From an uncultured Bacteroidales bacterium (GTDB lineage: Bacteria > Bacteroidota > Bacteroidia > Bacteroidales > Bacteroidaceae), in contig CALEFD010000033.1 of assembly GCA_937876995.1 (NCBI GenBank), positions 1-34,094 on the forward strand: a DNA stretch of 34,094 nt, written 5' to 3'. Position 1 is the first letter of the stretch; every line of letters begins with the position of its first letter. The translations under genes were made by a program, and so were the position numbers. A model generated the notes under the pieces. The model ran no database searches and was not told the DNA's origin. It saw only the letters and a program-made list of their open reading frames with translations. This document shows positions 1-7,661 of the stretch, piece by piece.

Positions 1-92
1 CCATACCTACCCCATCTGTTCCCGATGGATTTTCAATACAGGAGATAAACTACGTTATCAAGGGCATCTGCCCCGATTGCAATAAAAAGTAA
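1..92 (+). CDS. Fur-family transcriptional regulator, C-terminal fragment
   Basis: Only the last 29 codons are in the window, reading from base 3 and ending at a TAA at 90-92. The fragment ends in GICPDCNKK. A C-terminal Gly-x-Cys-x-x-Cys just before the stop is typical of Fur/PerR-type metal-dependent repressors, where this CxxC helps hold a structural zinc. The DNA-binding domain and metal-sensing histidines lie outside the window, so iron, zinc or peroxide specificity cannot be assigned. The gene converges on gpmI and shares a hairpin terminator with it. The family call rests on this short tail alone. Confidence 0.6.
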   Translation, partial: IPTPSVPDGFSIQEINYVIKGICPDCNKK

Positions 93-115
93 TAGGCTGG
101 AAAATTCCAGCCTAT
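92..115. terminator. Bidirectional intrinsic terminator between the Fur-family gene and gpmI
   Basis: A perfect 11-bp inverted repeat (ATAGGCTGGAA at 92-102, TTCCAGCCTAT at 105-115) sits between the two convergent stop codons. Reading on the minus strand, after gpmI, it is followed by a T-rich run (ACTTTTTATT). On the plus strand the downstream run is weaker (CCTAATTATATAG). It most likely ends gpmI transcription and probably also that of the Fur-family gene. Confidence 0.8.
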
Positions 116-141
116 CCTAATTATATAGTTGCAAGTTTTAC

Positions 142-1644
142 TTACTTAACAAGCACTTTACCTGTCATTTCAGCAGGGATTTCCAGTCCCATAATTGAAA
201 GGATAGATGGAGCAACGTCTGCCAAAATACCATCCTCAACAGAAGCACCTTCTCTTGATGTTACATATATAATTGGAACCGGGTTCAATGAATGGGCAGT
301 ATTTGGAGAACCATCTGCATTTACAGCATTATCTGCATTACCGTGGTCTGCAATGATGATTGATTCGTAATTATGTGCTTTAGCTGCTTCAATAACGTCG
401 CGTACACAAGCATCTACAGCCACAACAGCCTTTTCAATTGCTTCGTAAACACCGGTATGACCTACCATATCGCCATTAGCAAAGTTCACTACAATAAAGT
501 CGAATTTATCGCTGTTGATAGCTTCAACCAAACGATCGCGAACCAAATATGCGCTCATTTCAGGTTGCAAATCGTATGTAGCCACTTTTGGAGATGGAAC
601 AAGAATTCTCTCTTCGCCTTCGTATGGGGTCTCTCTACCACCGTTCAGGAAGAATGTTACGTGAGCATACTTTTCTGTCTCTGCTATATGCAACTGTGAC
701 AAACCTTTTGATGAAAGATATTCACCCAAGGTATTGTTTACATTCTCTTTATCGAACAAGATATGAACACCTGTAAATGATGCATCGTATGGAGTAAGAC
801 AGTAGTACTGCAAACCCGGGATGGTCTTCATACCCTCTTCTGTAAGATCTTTCTGTGTAAGAACTATGGTAAGTTCCTTTGCACGGTCGTTACGGAAGTT
901 GAAGAATATAACAACATCGCCCTCCTCTATACGGCTGTCGTATGCACTGTTTACAATTGGCTTCATAAATTCGTCGGTAACGCCTTCAGCGTATGAATCG
1001 GCAACAGCTGCAACCATATCGGTAACCTGCTTACCTTCGCCGTTTACCAACTGATCATAAGCGACCTTAACACGTTCCCAACGCTTGTCGCGGTCCATTG
1101 CATAGTAACGGCCTACAATAGTAGCAACCTTATCGCCACGCTCTACCAACTGACTGATAAAGCCCTGACCGCTCTTTGGATCGGTATCGCGACCATCCAT
1201 AAAGCAATGAACGTATGCATTTTCCAAACCATATTCACGTGCTATATCGCAAAGGCAGAACAGGTGTTCCATAGAACTGTGTACACCACCATTTGAAACC
1301 AAACCCATAAGGTGAAGTTTTTTGCCTGTCTCTTTTGCATAGCTGTATGCTGCAACTATTTCAGGGTTCTGACGGATACTGCCGTCAGCTATAGCTCTGT
1401 TTACCTTTACCAAATCCTGATAAACCACTCTACCTGCACCAATATTCAGGTGACCAACCTCTGAGTTACCCATCTGACCATCAGGCAGACCTACATTCTC
1501 ACCACTTGCCAAAAGCTGTGCATGAGGATATGTAGCATTCAGATAATCCATATATGGAGTAGGAGTTTTGCAAATCACATCAGCCTGAGTTCCATTACCT
1601 AAACCCCAACCGTCCAAAATCATCAATAATGCTTTCTGTTTCAT
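142..1644 (-). CDS. gpmI: 2,3-bisphosphoglycerate-independent phosphoglycerate mutase
   Basis: This 500-residue cytosolic glycolytic and gluconeogenic enzyme interconverts 3- and 2-phosphoglycerate using two metal ions, usually Mn2+. The alkaline-phosphatase-superfamily metal site begins at LDGWG (Asp11). The phosphoryl-accepting serine is Ser61 in GNSEVGH. The second metal cluster is visible as ADHGNAD near residue 435, and NGGRETPYEGE near residue 335 is typical of the family. The length fits iPGM (about 500-515 aa). The start is an ATG at 1644. It lies 56 bases after rnhB with its own possible -7 box, so it may be co-transcribed with the operon before it or read from its own weak promoter. 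Confidence 0.97.
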   Translation of the reverse strand: MKQKALLMILDGWGLGNGTQADVICKTPTPYMDYLNATYPHAQLLASGENVGLPDGQMGNSEVGHLNIGAGRVVYQDLVKVNRAIADGSIRQNPEIVAAYSYAKETGKKLHLMGLVSNGGVHSSMEHLFCLCDIAREYGLENAYVHCFMDGRDTDPKSGQGFISQLVERGDKVATIVGRYYAMDRDKRWERVKVAYDQLVNGEGKQVTDMVAAVADSYAEGVTDEFMKPIVNSAYDSRIEEGDVVIFFNFRNDRAKELTIVLTQKDLTEEGMKTIPGLQYYCLTPYDASFTGVHILFDKENVNNTLGEYLSSKGLSQLHIAETEKYAHVTFFLNGGRETPYEGEERILVPSPKVATYDLQPEMSAYLVRDRLVEAINSDKFDFIVVNFANGDMVGHTGVYEAIEKAVVAVDACVRDVIEAAKAHNYESIIIADHGNADNAVNADGSPNTAHSLNPVPIIYVTSREGASVEDGILADVAPSILSIMGLEIPAEMTGKVLVK

Positions 1645-1684
1645 ATAAATAAAATTTAAAGTACTTACTCTTAATTTGCGAGTG

Positions 1685-1692
1685 CAAAATTA
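1685..1692 (-). promoter_or_regulatory. Possible -7 box upstream of gpmI
   Basis: On the minus strand these bases read TAATTTTG, matching the Bacteroidetes -7 consensus TAnnTTTG about 40 bases before the gpmI ATG. A TTTG lies only 12 bases further upstream, too close for a normal -33 element (19-21 bases), so this is a weak candidate promoter. Confidence 0.3.
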
Positions 1693-1700
1693 GTGAATTA

Positions 1701-2300
1701 TTACCAAAGCGACAGCTGTGTATCGCCCAAAAGATTAAAACTCTTTCTATGATACGGAGTAATACCGTATTCCTTTATTGCATTTCTATGTTTTACAGTA
1801 GGATAACCTTTATTTGACAGCCAGTCATATTGGGGATATTCCACCGCAATTTTATTCATAAAATCGTCTCTATAGGTTTTGGCAAGTATAGATGCAGCCG
1901 CTATTGAAGCCATTTTTCCATCTCCTTTTACTATTGTAGTAAATGGGACATTTCTGTATGGTTTGAATCGATTGCCGTCTATAAGCAGATGTTCCGGCCT
2001 GATTTTCAAATCATCTACAGCTCTATGCATAGCCAGAAAAGATGCTGCCAGAATATTTATTTTATCTATCTCTTCTGCACTTACCACACCAACAGCCCAT
2101 GCCAAAGCCTCTTTTTCTATTATGGGGCGCAACAAATAACGCTGTTTTTCTGTCAGTTGTTTGGAATCGTTCAGCAAATCGTTACTGAAATCCTGCGGTA
2201 AAATAACTGCAGCTGCAAATACAGGACCTGCCAAACAGCCTCTGCCGGCTTCGTCGCAACCTGCCTCAATACGTCCCGATTCCAAAAAAGGCAACAACAT
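1701..2300 (-). CDS. rnhB: Ribonuclease HII
   Basis: RNase HII cuts the RNA strand of RNA-DNA hybrids and starts removal of single ribonucleotides misincorporated in DNA. The 199-residue protein has the family's acidic catalytic set: Asp16 and Glu17 in CDEAGRG, Asp108 in LLIDGNRF, and Asp145 in LAKTYRDD. The GRG after the first two acids is the type-2 RNase H signature that reads the 2'-OH at the junction. The length is normal. The ATG at 2300 lies one base after the sufS stop, so the gene is the last member of the rimP-suf operon. No functional link to Fe-S assembly is implied. Confidence 0.95.
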   Translation of the reverse strand: MLLPFLESGRIEAGCDEAGRGCLAGPVFAAAVILPQDFSNDLLNDSKQLTEKQRYLLRPIIEKEALAWAVGVVSAEEIDKINILAASFLAMHRAVDDLKIRPEHLLIDGNRFKPYRNVPFTTIVKGDGKMASIAAASILAKTYRDDFMNKIAVEYPQYDWLSNKGYPTVKHRNAIKEYGITPYHRKSFNLLGDTQLSLW

Positions 2301-2301
2301 A

Positions 2302-3519
2302 CTACATCAACATTTTAGATACACGTTCCAAAGCTACTATAAAGGCATCTATTTCTGCTTTGGTATTATAAAGCGCAAAAGAGGCTCTAACTGTACCGGG
2401 TATTCCAAACCTGTCCATCAGCGGTTCTGCACAATGATGCCCTGTACGAACTGCCACCCCAAGTTTATCCAGCAAAGTTCCTATATCGGATGGATGGGTA
2501 TTACCTACTAAGAACGATACCACTCCACTACGTTGCTTCGGTTCGCCTATAAAACGGATACCATCTATAGCACGTAACCTTTCTACAGCATATGTACAGA
2601 GTTCATCTTCGTATGCAGCTATATTCTCCATTCCTAATTCCTGAACATAATCTATGGCTTTTGCCAATGCAATACTGCCTACATAATCGGGAGTTCCGGC
2701 TTCAAATTTATATGGAAGTTCGTTATAGGTGGTACGTTCAAACGTGACCTTCTTTATCATTTCGCCACCTCCCTGATACGGAGGAAGCTGTTCCAATAGT
2801 TCACGTTTGCCGTATAGTACACCTATTCCTGTTGGACCATAAACTTTATGACCACTAAACGCAAAGAAATCCACATCAAGTTCTTTTACATCCACCTTGA
2901 TATGAGGTGCAGACTGCGCTCCGTCAACTGCTATATAAGCGCCATTCTTATGAGCAAATTCTGCAATCTGTTTAACAGGCATTACACTACCTAACACATT
3001 CGAAACGTGTGTAATACTAATCAGTTTGGTCTTTGGGTTTACCAACAGTTGCAAAGCTTCAAAATCAAGTTCTCCGCTATCTGTTACAGGTGCAATTCTT
3101 ATTACAAAGCCCTTTTTCTGAGCCTGCATCTGCCAGGGCACTATATTACTGTGATGTTCAGCTGCCGATATTATTATCTCATCATCCTTTTGCAGGAATC
3201 TCTCTGAAAACGATGATGCCAGAAGATTCAAACTCTCTGTTGTACCACGTGTAAAGATGATCTCTTCTGTACTCTCTGCCGAAATGAACGAACGCACCGT
3301 TTCGCGGGCTGATTCCAACATTTCTGTAGCCTGTTGCGATAAGAAATGTACGCCACGATGCACATTTGCATTCACATTGCAGTAGGCATCGCTTATGGCA
3401 TCAATCACACATTTAGGTTTCTGTGTGGTTGCCGCATTATCCAAGTATATCAACGGTTTGTTATATACTGTGCGTCCCAAAATAGGAAAATCCTCTCTTA
3501 TCTTTTCAACATTAAACAT
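2302..3519 (-). CDS. sufS: Cysteine desulfurase SufS
   Basis: This PLP-dependent enzyme takes sulfur from L-cysteine as an enzyme-bound persulfide for Fe-S cluster assembly. From the ATG at 3519 the protein is 405 residues, the usual SufS length. The frame is open further upstream, but that would run 31 codons into sufD and add unrelated sequence, whereas 3519 is one base after the sufD stop and gives a normal start (MFNVEKIREDFPIL). The PLP lysine is about Lys225 in FSGHKVYGP, and the active cysteine is about Cys363 in RTGHHCAEPL, which marks the SufS rather than the IscS class. No SufE or SufU partner is encoded in the window. Confidence 0.96.
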   Translation of the reverse strand: MFNVEKIREDFPILGRTVYNKPLIYLDNAATTQKPKCVIDAISDAYCNVNANVHRGVHFLSQQATEMLESARETVRSFISAESTEEIIFTRGTTESLNLLASSFSERFLQKDDEIIISAAEHHSNIVPWQMQAQKKGFVIRIAPVTDSGELDFEALQLLVNPKTKLISITHVSNVLGSVMPVKQIAEFAHKNGAYIAVDGAQSAPHIKVDVKELDVDFFAFSGHKVYGPTGIGVLYGKRELLEQLPPYQGGGEMIKKVTFERTTYNELPYKFEAGTPDYVGSIALAKAIDYVQELGMENIAAYEDELCTYAVERLRAIDGIRFIGEPKQRSGVVSFLVGNTHPSDIGTLLDKLGVAVRTGHHCAEPLMDRFGIPGTVRASFALYNTKAEIDAFIVALERVSKMLM

Positions 3520-3520
3520 A

Positions 3521-4867
3521 TCACTTGCAAATATTACATCCTTCGCAATGTCCCAATTCACCACGGAAACGTTTTTCCACCAAACGGCGTAATCGGTCAC
3601 GCAGAGGTTCAAGTTTTACGTTGCCAATCACTTCATCCACAAAGGCAAGCATCAACAATGTACGCGCTTCTGCAGCAGATATACCACGTTGCTGCATATA
3701 GAACATAGCCTTATCGTCAAGCTGGCCAACTGTTGCACCATGACTACACTTGACATCGTCTGCATATATCTCCAACTGAGGTTGGGTAAACATACGTGCA
3801 GAACGTGTCAGGCAGATATTTCTGTTTGTCTGATGTGCAACAGTACGCTGTGAATCTTCTCTTACCAATACTCTACCGGCAAAAGCACCTTGAGATTCAT
3901 GATCCAACACATATTTATAAAGTTCACTGCTTGTACAATCTGATACCTTATGATCTATATATGTGTAGTTATCAACCTGTTGCTGTTTATCTGTTATAGC
4001 CACTCCATCTACATTCAGAGAAGCACCCTTTCCTGCCAATGTAGCAAAGATGGAATTTCTGGTCTTTCCATTATGCAGAGTGATGGTTTTCAGTTCAACA
4101 CTACTGTCGGCCTGTTGTTCTATAAATAGTTCGTTAATACGATTATTGGCAGTATGTGTCTCTTCCAGATCATAATAACTGAACTGCGAGCCACTGCCCA
4201 CAAATGCCTCAACTACCTGAACAGAGAGTGCATTTCTACTATCTATAGAGTGGTCACACAACAACAATTTAAGTTGTGAATTATTACCTAACACAACCAA
4301 TATTCTGCGATTGACCATCATATCTACCTTAGACTGCAAAAGAGAAACCAACTGAACAGGCTTCTCAACCACAACGCCATCAGGTACATAAACAAGCAGT
4401 CCATCCTGCGCAAACAGAGTGTTTATGGCTGCTATACCGCTACGTTCCATTTTGGCAATTTTGGCATAGTATTTTCCTACAAGTTCCGGATAATCTTTTG
4501 CCAAACTGTTTAAACTGCCTATCAGAACGCCTTCTGCTGTCTGCACACGAGCTGCCGATTCCGATTGCACCAATGTATCGCCTGCCAGATAGTAAAGCAA
4601 GGTACTTAAATTTGGAACATTACAACGGAATGCTTCGGCATAATCGACAGGCATATTCAATCTTCCAAGATTCAAACCCCAATCGGTACGGAACAACTCT
4701 TCTGCATTGAAATGCAGATACTCTTCCTGCTTTGTAGTAGGCAATCCATACTTCTGCAACGCCTCTAACGCAGCATCTCTGCAACCATTCAATATGGGAG
4801 ATATTCCGGAATCAATTACCTGTCTGTTTTCACGAAACAGATCTATGTAAATTTTACTGACGTTCAT
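3521..4867 (-). CDS. sufD: Fe-S cluster assembly protein SufD
   Basis: SufD is the structural paralogue of SufB in the SufBC2D scaffold on which Fe-S clusters form. The 448-residue protein has a divergent N-terminal helical region and then the SufB/SufD β-helix core. Conserved C-terminal segments are visible: DVKCSHGATVGQLDD near residue 375 and FYMQQRGISAAEAR shortly after. It starts with an ATG overlapping the sufC stop as ATGA, so the two are probably translationally coupled. The last residues, HCEGCNICK, form a CxxCxxC that is not part of the core fold (see findings). The assignment is firm from these motifs and from its place between sufC and sufS. Confidence 0.95.
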   Translation of the reverse strand: MNVSKIYIDLFRENRQVIDSGISPILNGCRDAALEALQKYGLPTTKQEEYLHFNAEELFRTDWGLNLGRLNMPVDYAEAFRCNVPNLSTLLYYLAGDTLVQSESAARVQTAEGVLIGSLNSLAKDYPELVGKYYAKIAKMERSGIAAINTLFAQDGLLVYVPDGVVVEKPVQLVSLLQSKVDMMVNRRILVVLGNNSQLKLLLCDHSIDSRNALSVQVVEAFVGSGSQFSYYDLEETHTANNRINELFIEQQADSSVELKTITLHNGKTRNSIFATLAGKGASLNVDGVAITDKQQQVDNYTYIDHKVSDCTSSELYKYVLDHESQGAFAGRVLVREDSQRTVAHQTNRNICLTRSARMFTQPQLEIYADDVKCSHGATVGQLDDKAMFYMQQRGISAAEARTLLMLAFVDEVIGNVKLEPLRDRLRRLVEKRFRGELGHCEGCNICK

Positions 4868-5625
4868 TTTTGCGAATCTTCAAACTCTTTGATTAACCAG
4901 TCGTAGCCGCGTTCTTCAAGTTCCAACGCCAAATCCGGGCCGGCAGTTTTTATTATCCTACCCTGATACAGCACGTGTACAATATCCGGTTTTATATAAT
5001 CCAGAAGTCTCTGATAGTGAGTAATTACAATTACAGATGTTTCCGGTGTCTTTAGTTTGTTTACACCTTCGGCAACTATACGCAAAGCATCTATATCCAA
5101 ACCTGAATCGGTTTCGTCCAATATGCTCAATGACGGTTCTAACATTGCCATCTGAAATATCTCATTACGTTTCTTTTCACCACCACTGAAACCTTCGTTT
5201 ACAGAACGATTCATAAATTTGCTATCCAACTTTACCAAATCTCTCTTTGACTTTATAAGCTTTAAGAAATCAGATGGAGATAATGGTGGCAATTCCAAAT
5301 ACTTACGTTTTTCGTTTATGGCAGTACGCATGAAATTTGTCATACTTACCCCCGGTATCTCTACTGGATACTGAAAGGATAGGAACAACCCTTCGTGACT
5401 ACGCTGTTCCACCGGCATATCCAGCAGATTTTTACCTTTATATATTACACTGCCCTCTGTCACTGTATATGCAGGATGACCTACAAGCACATTGCTCATA
5501 GTACTCTTACCCGAACCATTCGGTCCCATAATAGCGTGAACTTCGCCCGGGTTTACCTGGAGATTGATACCTTTCAAAATCTCCTTGCCGTTTATACTTG
5601 CGTGCAGATTATCTATTTTAAGCAT
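4864..5625 (-). CDS. sufC: Fe-S cluster assembly ATPase SufC
   Basis: SufC is the ABC-type ATPase that drives conformational change in the SufBCD scaffold; it is soluble and not a transporter. All ABC motifs are present in the 253 residues: Walker A GPNGSGKST at 34-42, the SufC-type signature SGGEKKRNE at 147-155, and Walker B LSILDETDSGLD at about 166-177 with Glu171 as the likely catalytic base. The H-loop histidine is in VIVITHYQRLL. Length and the ETDSGLD form are characteristic of SufC. The ATG at 5625 follows the sufB stop by 4 bases, and the stop overlaps the sufD start. Confidence 0.97.
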   Translation of the reverse strand: MLKIDNLHASINGKEILKGINLQVNPGEVHAIMGPNGSGKSTMSNVLVGHPAYTVTEGSVIYKGKNLLDMPVEQRSHEGLFLSFQYPVEIPGVSMTNFMRTAINEKRKYLELPPLSPSDFLKLIKSKRDLVKLDSKFMNRSVNEGFSGGEKKRNEIFQMAMLEPSLSILDETDSGLDIDALRIVAEGVNKLKTPETSVIVITHYQRLLDYIKPDIVHVLYQGRIIKTAGPDLALELEERGYDWLIKEFEDSQK

Positions 5626-5629
5626 ATTA

Positions 5630-7099
5630 TCAACCTATTGTATTTTCTAATGATACTGCCAACAAACGCTGTGCCTCTACAGCAAATTCCATTGGCAATT
5701 TGTTCAATACCTCTTTTGCATAGCCGTTCACTATAAGGCCAATAGCCTCTTCCATAGGAATACCGCGCTGATTACAGTAGAACAACTGATCTTCCGATAT
5801 TTTTGATGTTGTGGCTTCGTGCTCCACTATGGCTGTTTCATTATGAATATCCATGTATGGGAACGTATGGGCACCACACTTACTTCCTAGAAGCAAAGAA
5901 TCACACTGACTGTAGTTTCTGGCACCATCTGCATTTTTTGCTACTCGTACAAGTCCGCGATATGAATTCTGACTATGACCTGCCGATATACCTTTACTAA
6001 TAATGGTACTGCTTGTATTCTTGCCTATGTGAATCATTTTGGTTCCGGTATCGGCCTGTTGGTAGTTATTGGTTAACGCTACGGAGTAAAATTCTCCTTG
6101 CGAACCATCACCGGAAAGCACACAGCTTGGGTATTTCCAGGTAATGGCAGAACCAGTCTCTACCTGAGTCCATGAGAGTTTGCTGTTCACACCACGCAGA
6201 TGACCGCGTTTTGTTACAAAGTTATACACTCCGCCACGTCCGTTTTCATCGCCCGGATACCAATTCTGTACAGTACTGTACTTAACCTCAGCCCTATCCA
6301 GAACCACTATCTCGACTATTGCTGCATGCAGTTGGTTTTCATCGCGCATAGGAGCTGTACAACCCTCTAAATATGATACATAGCTATCGTCATCTGCCAC
6401 AATCAGAGTACGTTCAAACTGACCTGTTCCCGCAGCATTTATACGGAAATAGGTAGAGAGTTCCATTGGGCAACGCACACCTTTTGGAATATACACAAAA
6501 GAACCATCGCTAAATACAGCGCTGTTCAGTGCAGCATAAAAGTTGTCTCGGTAATTAACAACACTTCCCAAATACTGTTTTACCAAATCGGGATGTTCAC
6601 GCACAGCTTCGCTTATGGAGCAAAATATTATTCCCTTTTCGGCAAGCGTCTGTTTAAAAGTGGTCTTTACCGATACAGAGTCCATCACCGCATCAACAGC
6701 TACACCTCCGCTCAAGGCCAGGCGTTCTTCAAGAGGAATACCCAACTTATCGAAAGTGTTCATCAGTTGCGGATCTATTTCATCCAAAGATTTTGGGCCG
6801 TCCTTCTTTACTGTAGGATCGGCATAATATGATATATTCTGATAGTCTATTTCAGGGATATCAAGATGCGCCCATTTTGGCATCTCCATTGTAAGCCAGT
6901 AATTGTAGGCTTTCAATCTGAAATCGAGCAACCATTCGGGTTCACCTTTCTTGGCAGAAATCATACGGATTACATCTTCATTCAGCCCACGGTCCATTAT
7001 TTCCGTATGGACATCTGTTGTAAAACCGTATTTATATTTCTCGTTCGATATCTCTCTGACAAGACTATTATCAGTATTGTCGTTCCGTTTCACCGTCAA
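5630..7099 (-). CDS. sufB: Fe-S cluster assembly scaffold SufB
   Basis: SufB is the main scaffold subunit of the SufBC2D complex. The 489-residue frame carries the conserved N-terminal EKYKYGFTTDVHTEI and PEWLLDFRLKAYNYW, then the β-helix core with YIPKGVRCPMELSTYFRIN. The conserved C-terminal block contains the cysteine and histidine positions used for cluster building (YSQCDSLLLG, HNETAIVEHEATTSKI, FYCNQRGI). No ATG precedes the conserved N-terminus. Translation must begin at TTG (7099, overlapping the upstream TGA as TTGA) or at GTG (7093). The first in-frame ATG (M35) would remove conserved residues. Overlap with the CvpA-family gene argues for translational coupling. Confidence 0.95.
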   Translation of the reverse strand: MTVKRNDNTDNSLVREISNEKYKYGFTTDVHTEIMDRGLNEDVIRMISAKKGEPEWLLDFRLKAYNYWLTMEMPKWAHLDIPEIDYQNISYYADPTVKKDGPKSLDEIDPQLMNTFDKLGIPLEERLALSGGVAVDAVMDSVSVKTTFKQTLAEKGIIFCSISEAVREHPDLVKQYLGSVVNYRDNFYAALNSAVFSDGSFVYIPKGVRCPMELSTYFRINAAGTGQFERTLIVADDDSYVSYLEGCTAPMRDENQLHAAIVEIVVLDRAEVKYSTVQNWYPGDENGRGGVYNFVTKRGHLRGVNSKLSWTQVETGSAITWKYPSCVLSGDGSQGEFYSVALTNNYQQADTGTKMIHIGKNTSSTIISKGISAGHSQNSYRGLVRVAKNADGARNYSQCDSLLLGSKCGAHTFPYMDIHNETAIVEHEATTSKISEDQLFYCNQRGIPMEEAIGLIVNGYAKEVLNKLPMEFAVEAQRLLAVSLENTIG

Positions 7100-7656
7100 A
7101 TAATTTTTTCAGTTCCGTTTCCGTTACTTTCATCTTTCTCTTCAACGTGTGGCAGCACTTTGTTCCAGGTCCATCTTAGACAGTTATCGGACAGTACGCG
7201 AGCCTGTTCATAGAAACGAGACTCTTTCTTTTCTCCGCTACGTATCACCTTATCGGCTATACCTGTCATCTCCAATAATTGAATACAGAGACCTATCACA
7301 ATAAAGAACTTAAGCACGCCAAAGACTCCTCCCAAAAGACGATCGACAAATCCTAATGAGATTATCTTTACAAACTTTGACAACAGATTTCCCACAATCG
7401 AGAATACCAATGGCACAATTATCAGAATAACAATAAAAGCAACCACTTGAGCTACATTATCATCCATATCTATAGCATCTTGCAGAAAAACTGCAGCCGG
7501 CTTATAGAGCAATGCTCCGCATATCAAGCCACCTATCAAGCCCCCTAAACCGAAAGCCTGTTTGATAACTCCTTGTGCGAATCCTGTCAGTAAACCTATC
7601 AGTAACAGAATCAGGATTATGTAATCCAACGTATTCAACGATTGAAAGAAATTCAT
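7096..7656 (-). CDS. CvpA-family inner-membrane protein
   Basis: This is a 186-residue membrane protein of the CvpA (colicin V production) family, whose biochemical role is not settled. From the ATG at 7656 it shows about four hydrophobic segments (near residues 9-30, 34-52, 68-92 and 105-130) with the Gly-rich family pattern LTGFAQGVIKQAFGLGGLIGG. The polar, charged C-terminus is probably cytoplasmic (EEKDESNGNGTEK). The frame is open to a TTG at 7665, but the ATG 5 bases after the infB stop is the better start. Its stop overlaps the sufB start. The position says nothing clear about function beyond co-expression with infB and suf. Confidence 0.88.
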   Translation of the reverse strand: MNFFQSLNTLDYIILILLLIGLLTGFAQGVIKQAFGLGGLIGGLICGALLYKPAAVFLQDAIDMDDNVAQVVAFIVILIIVPLVFSIVGNLLSKFVKIISLGFVDRLLGGVFGVLKFFIVIGLCIQLLEMTGIADKVIRSGEKKESRFYEQARVLSDNCLRWTWNKVLPHVEEKDESNGNGTEKII

Positions 7657-7661
7657 AAAAA

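Noticed and set aside
3520..3612. Upstream extension of sufS by 31 codons
   Set aside because: It would run into the coding end of sufD and add residues unlike SufS. The ATG at 3519 gives the normal 405-residue protein.
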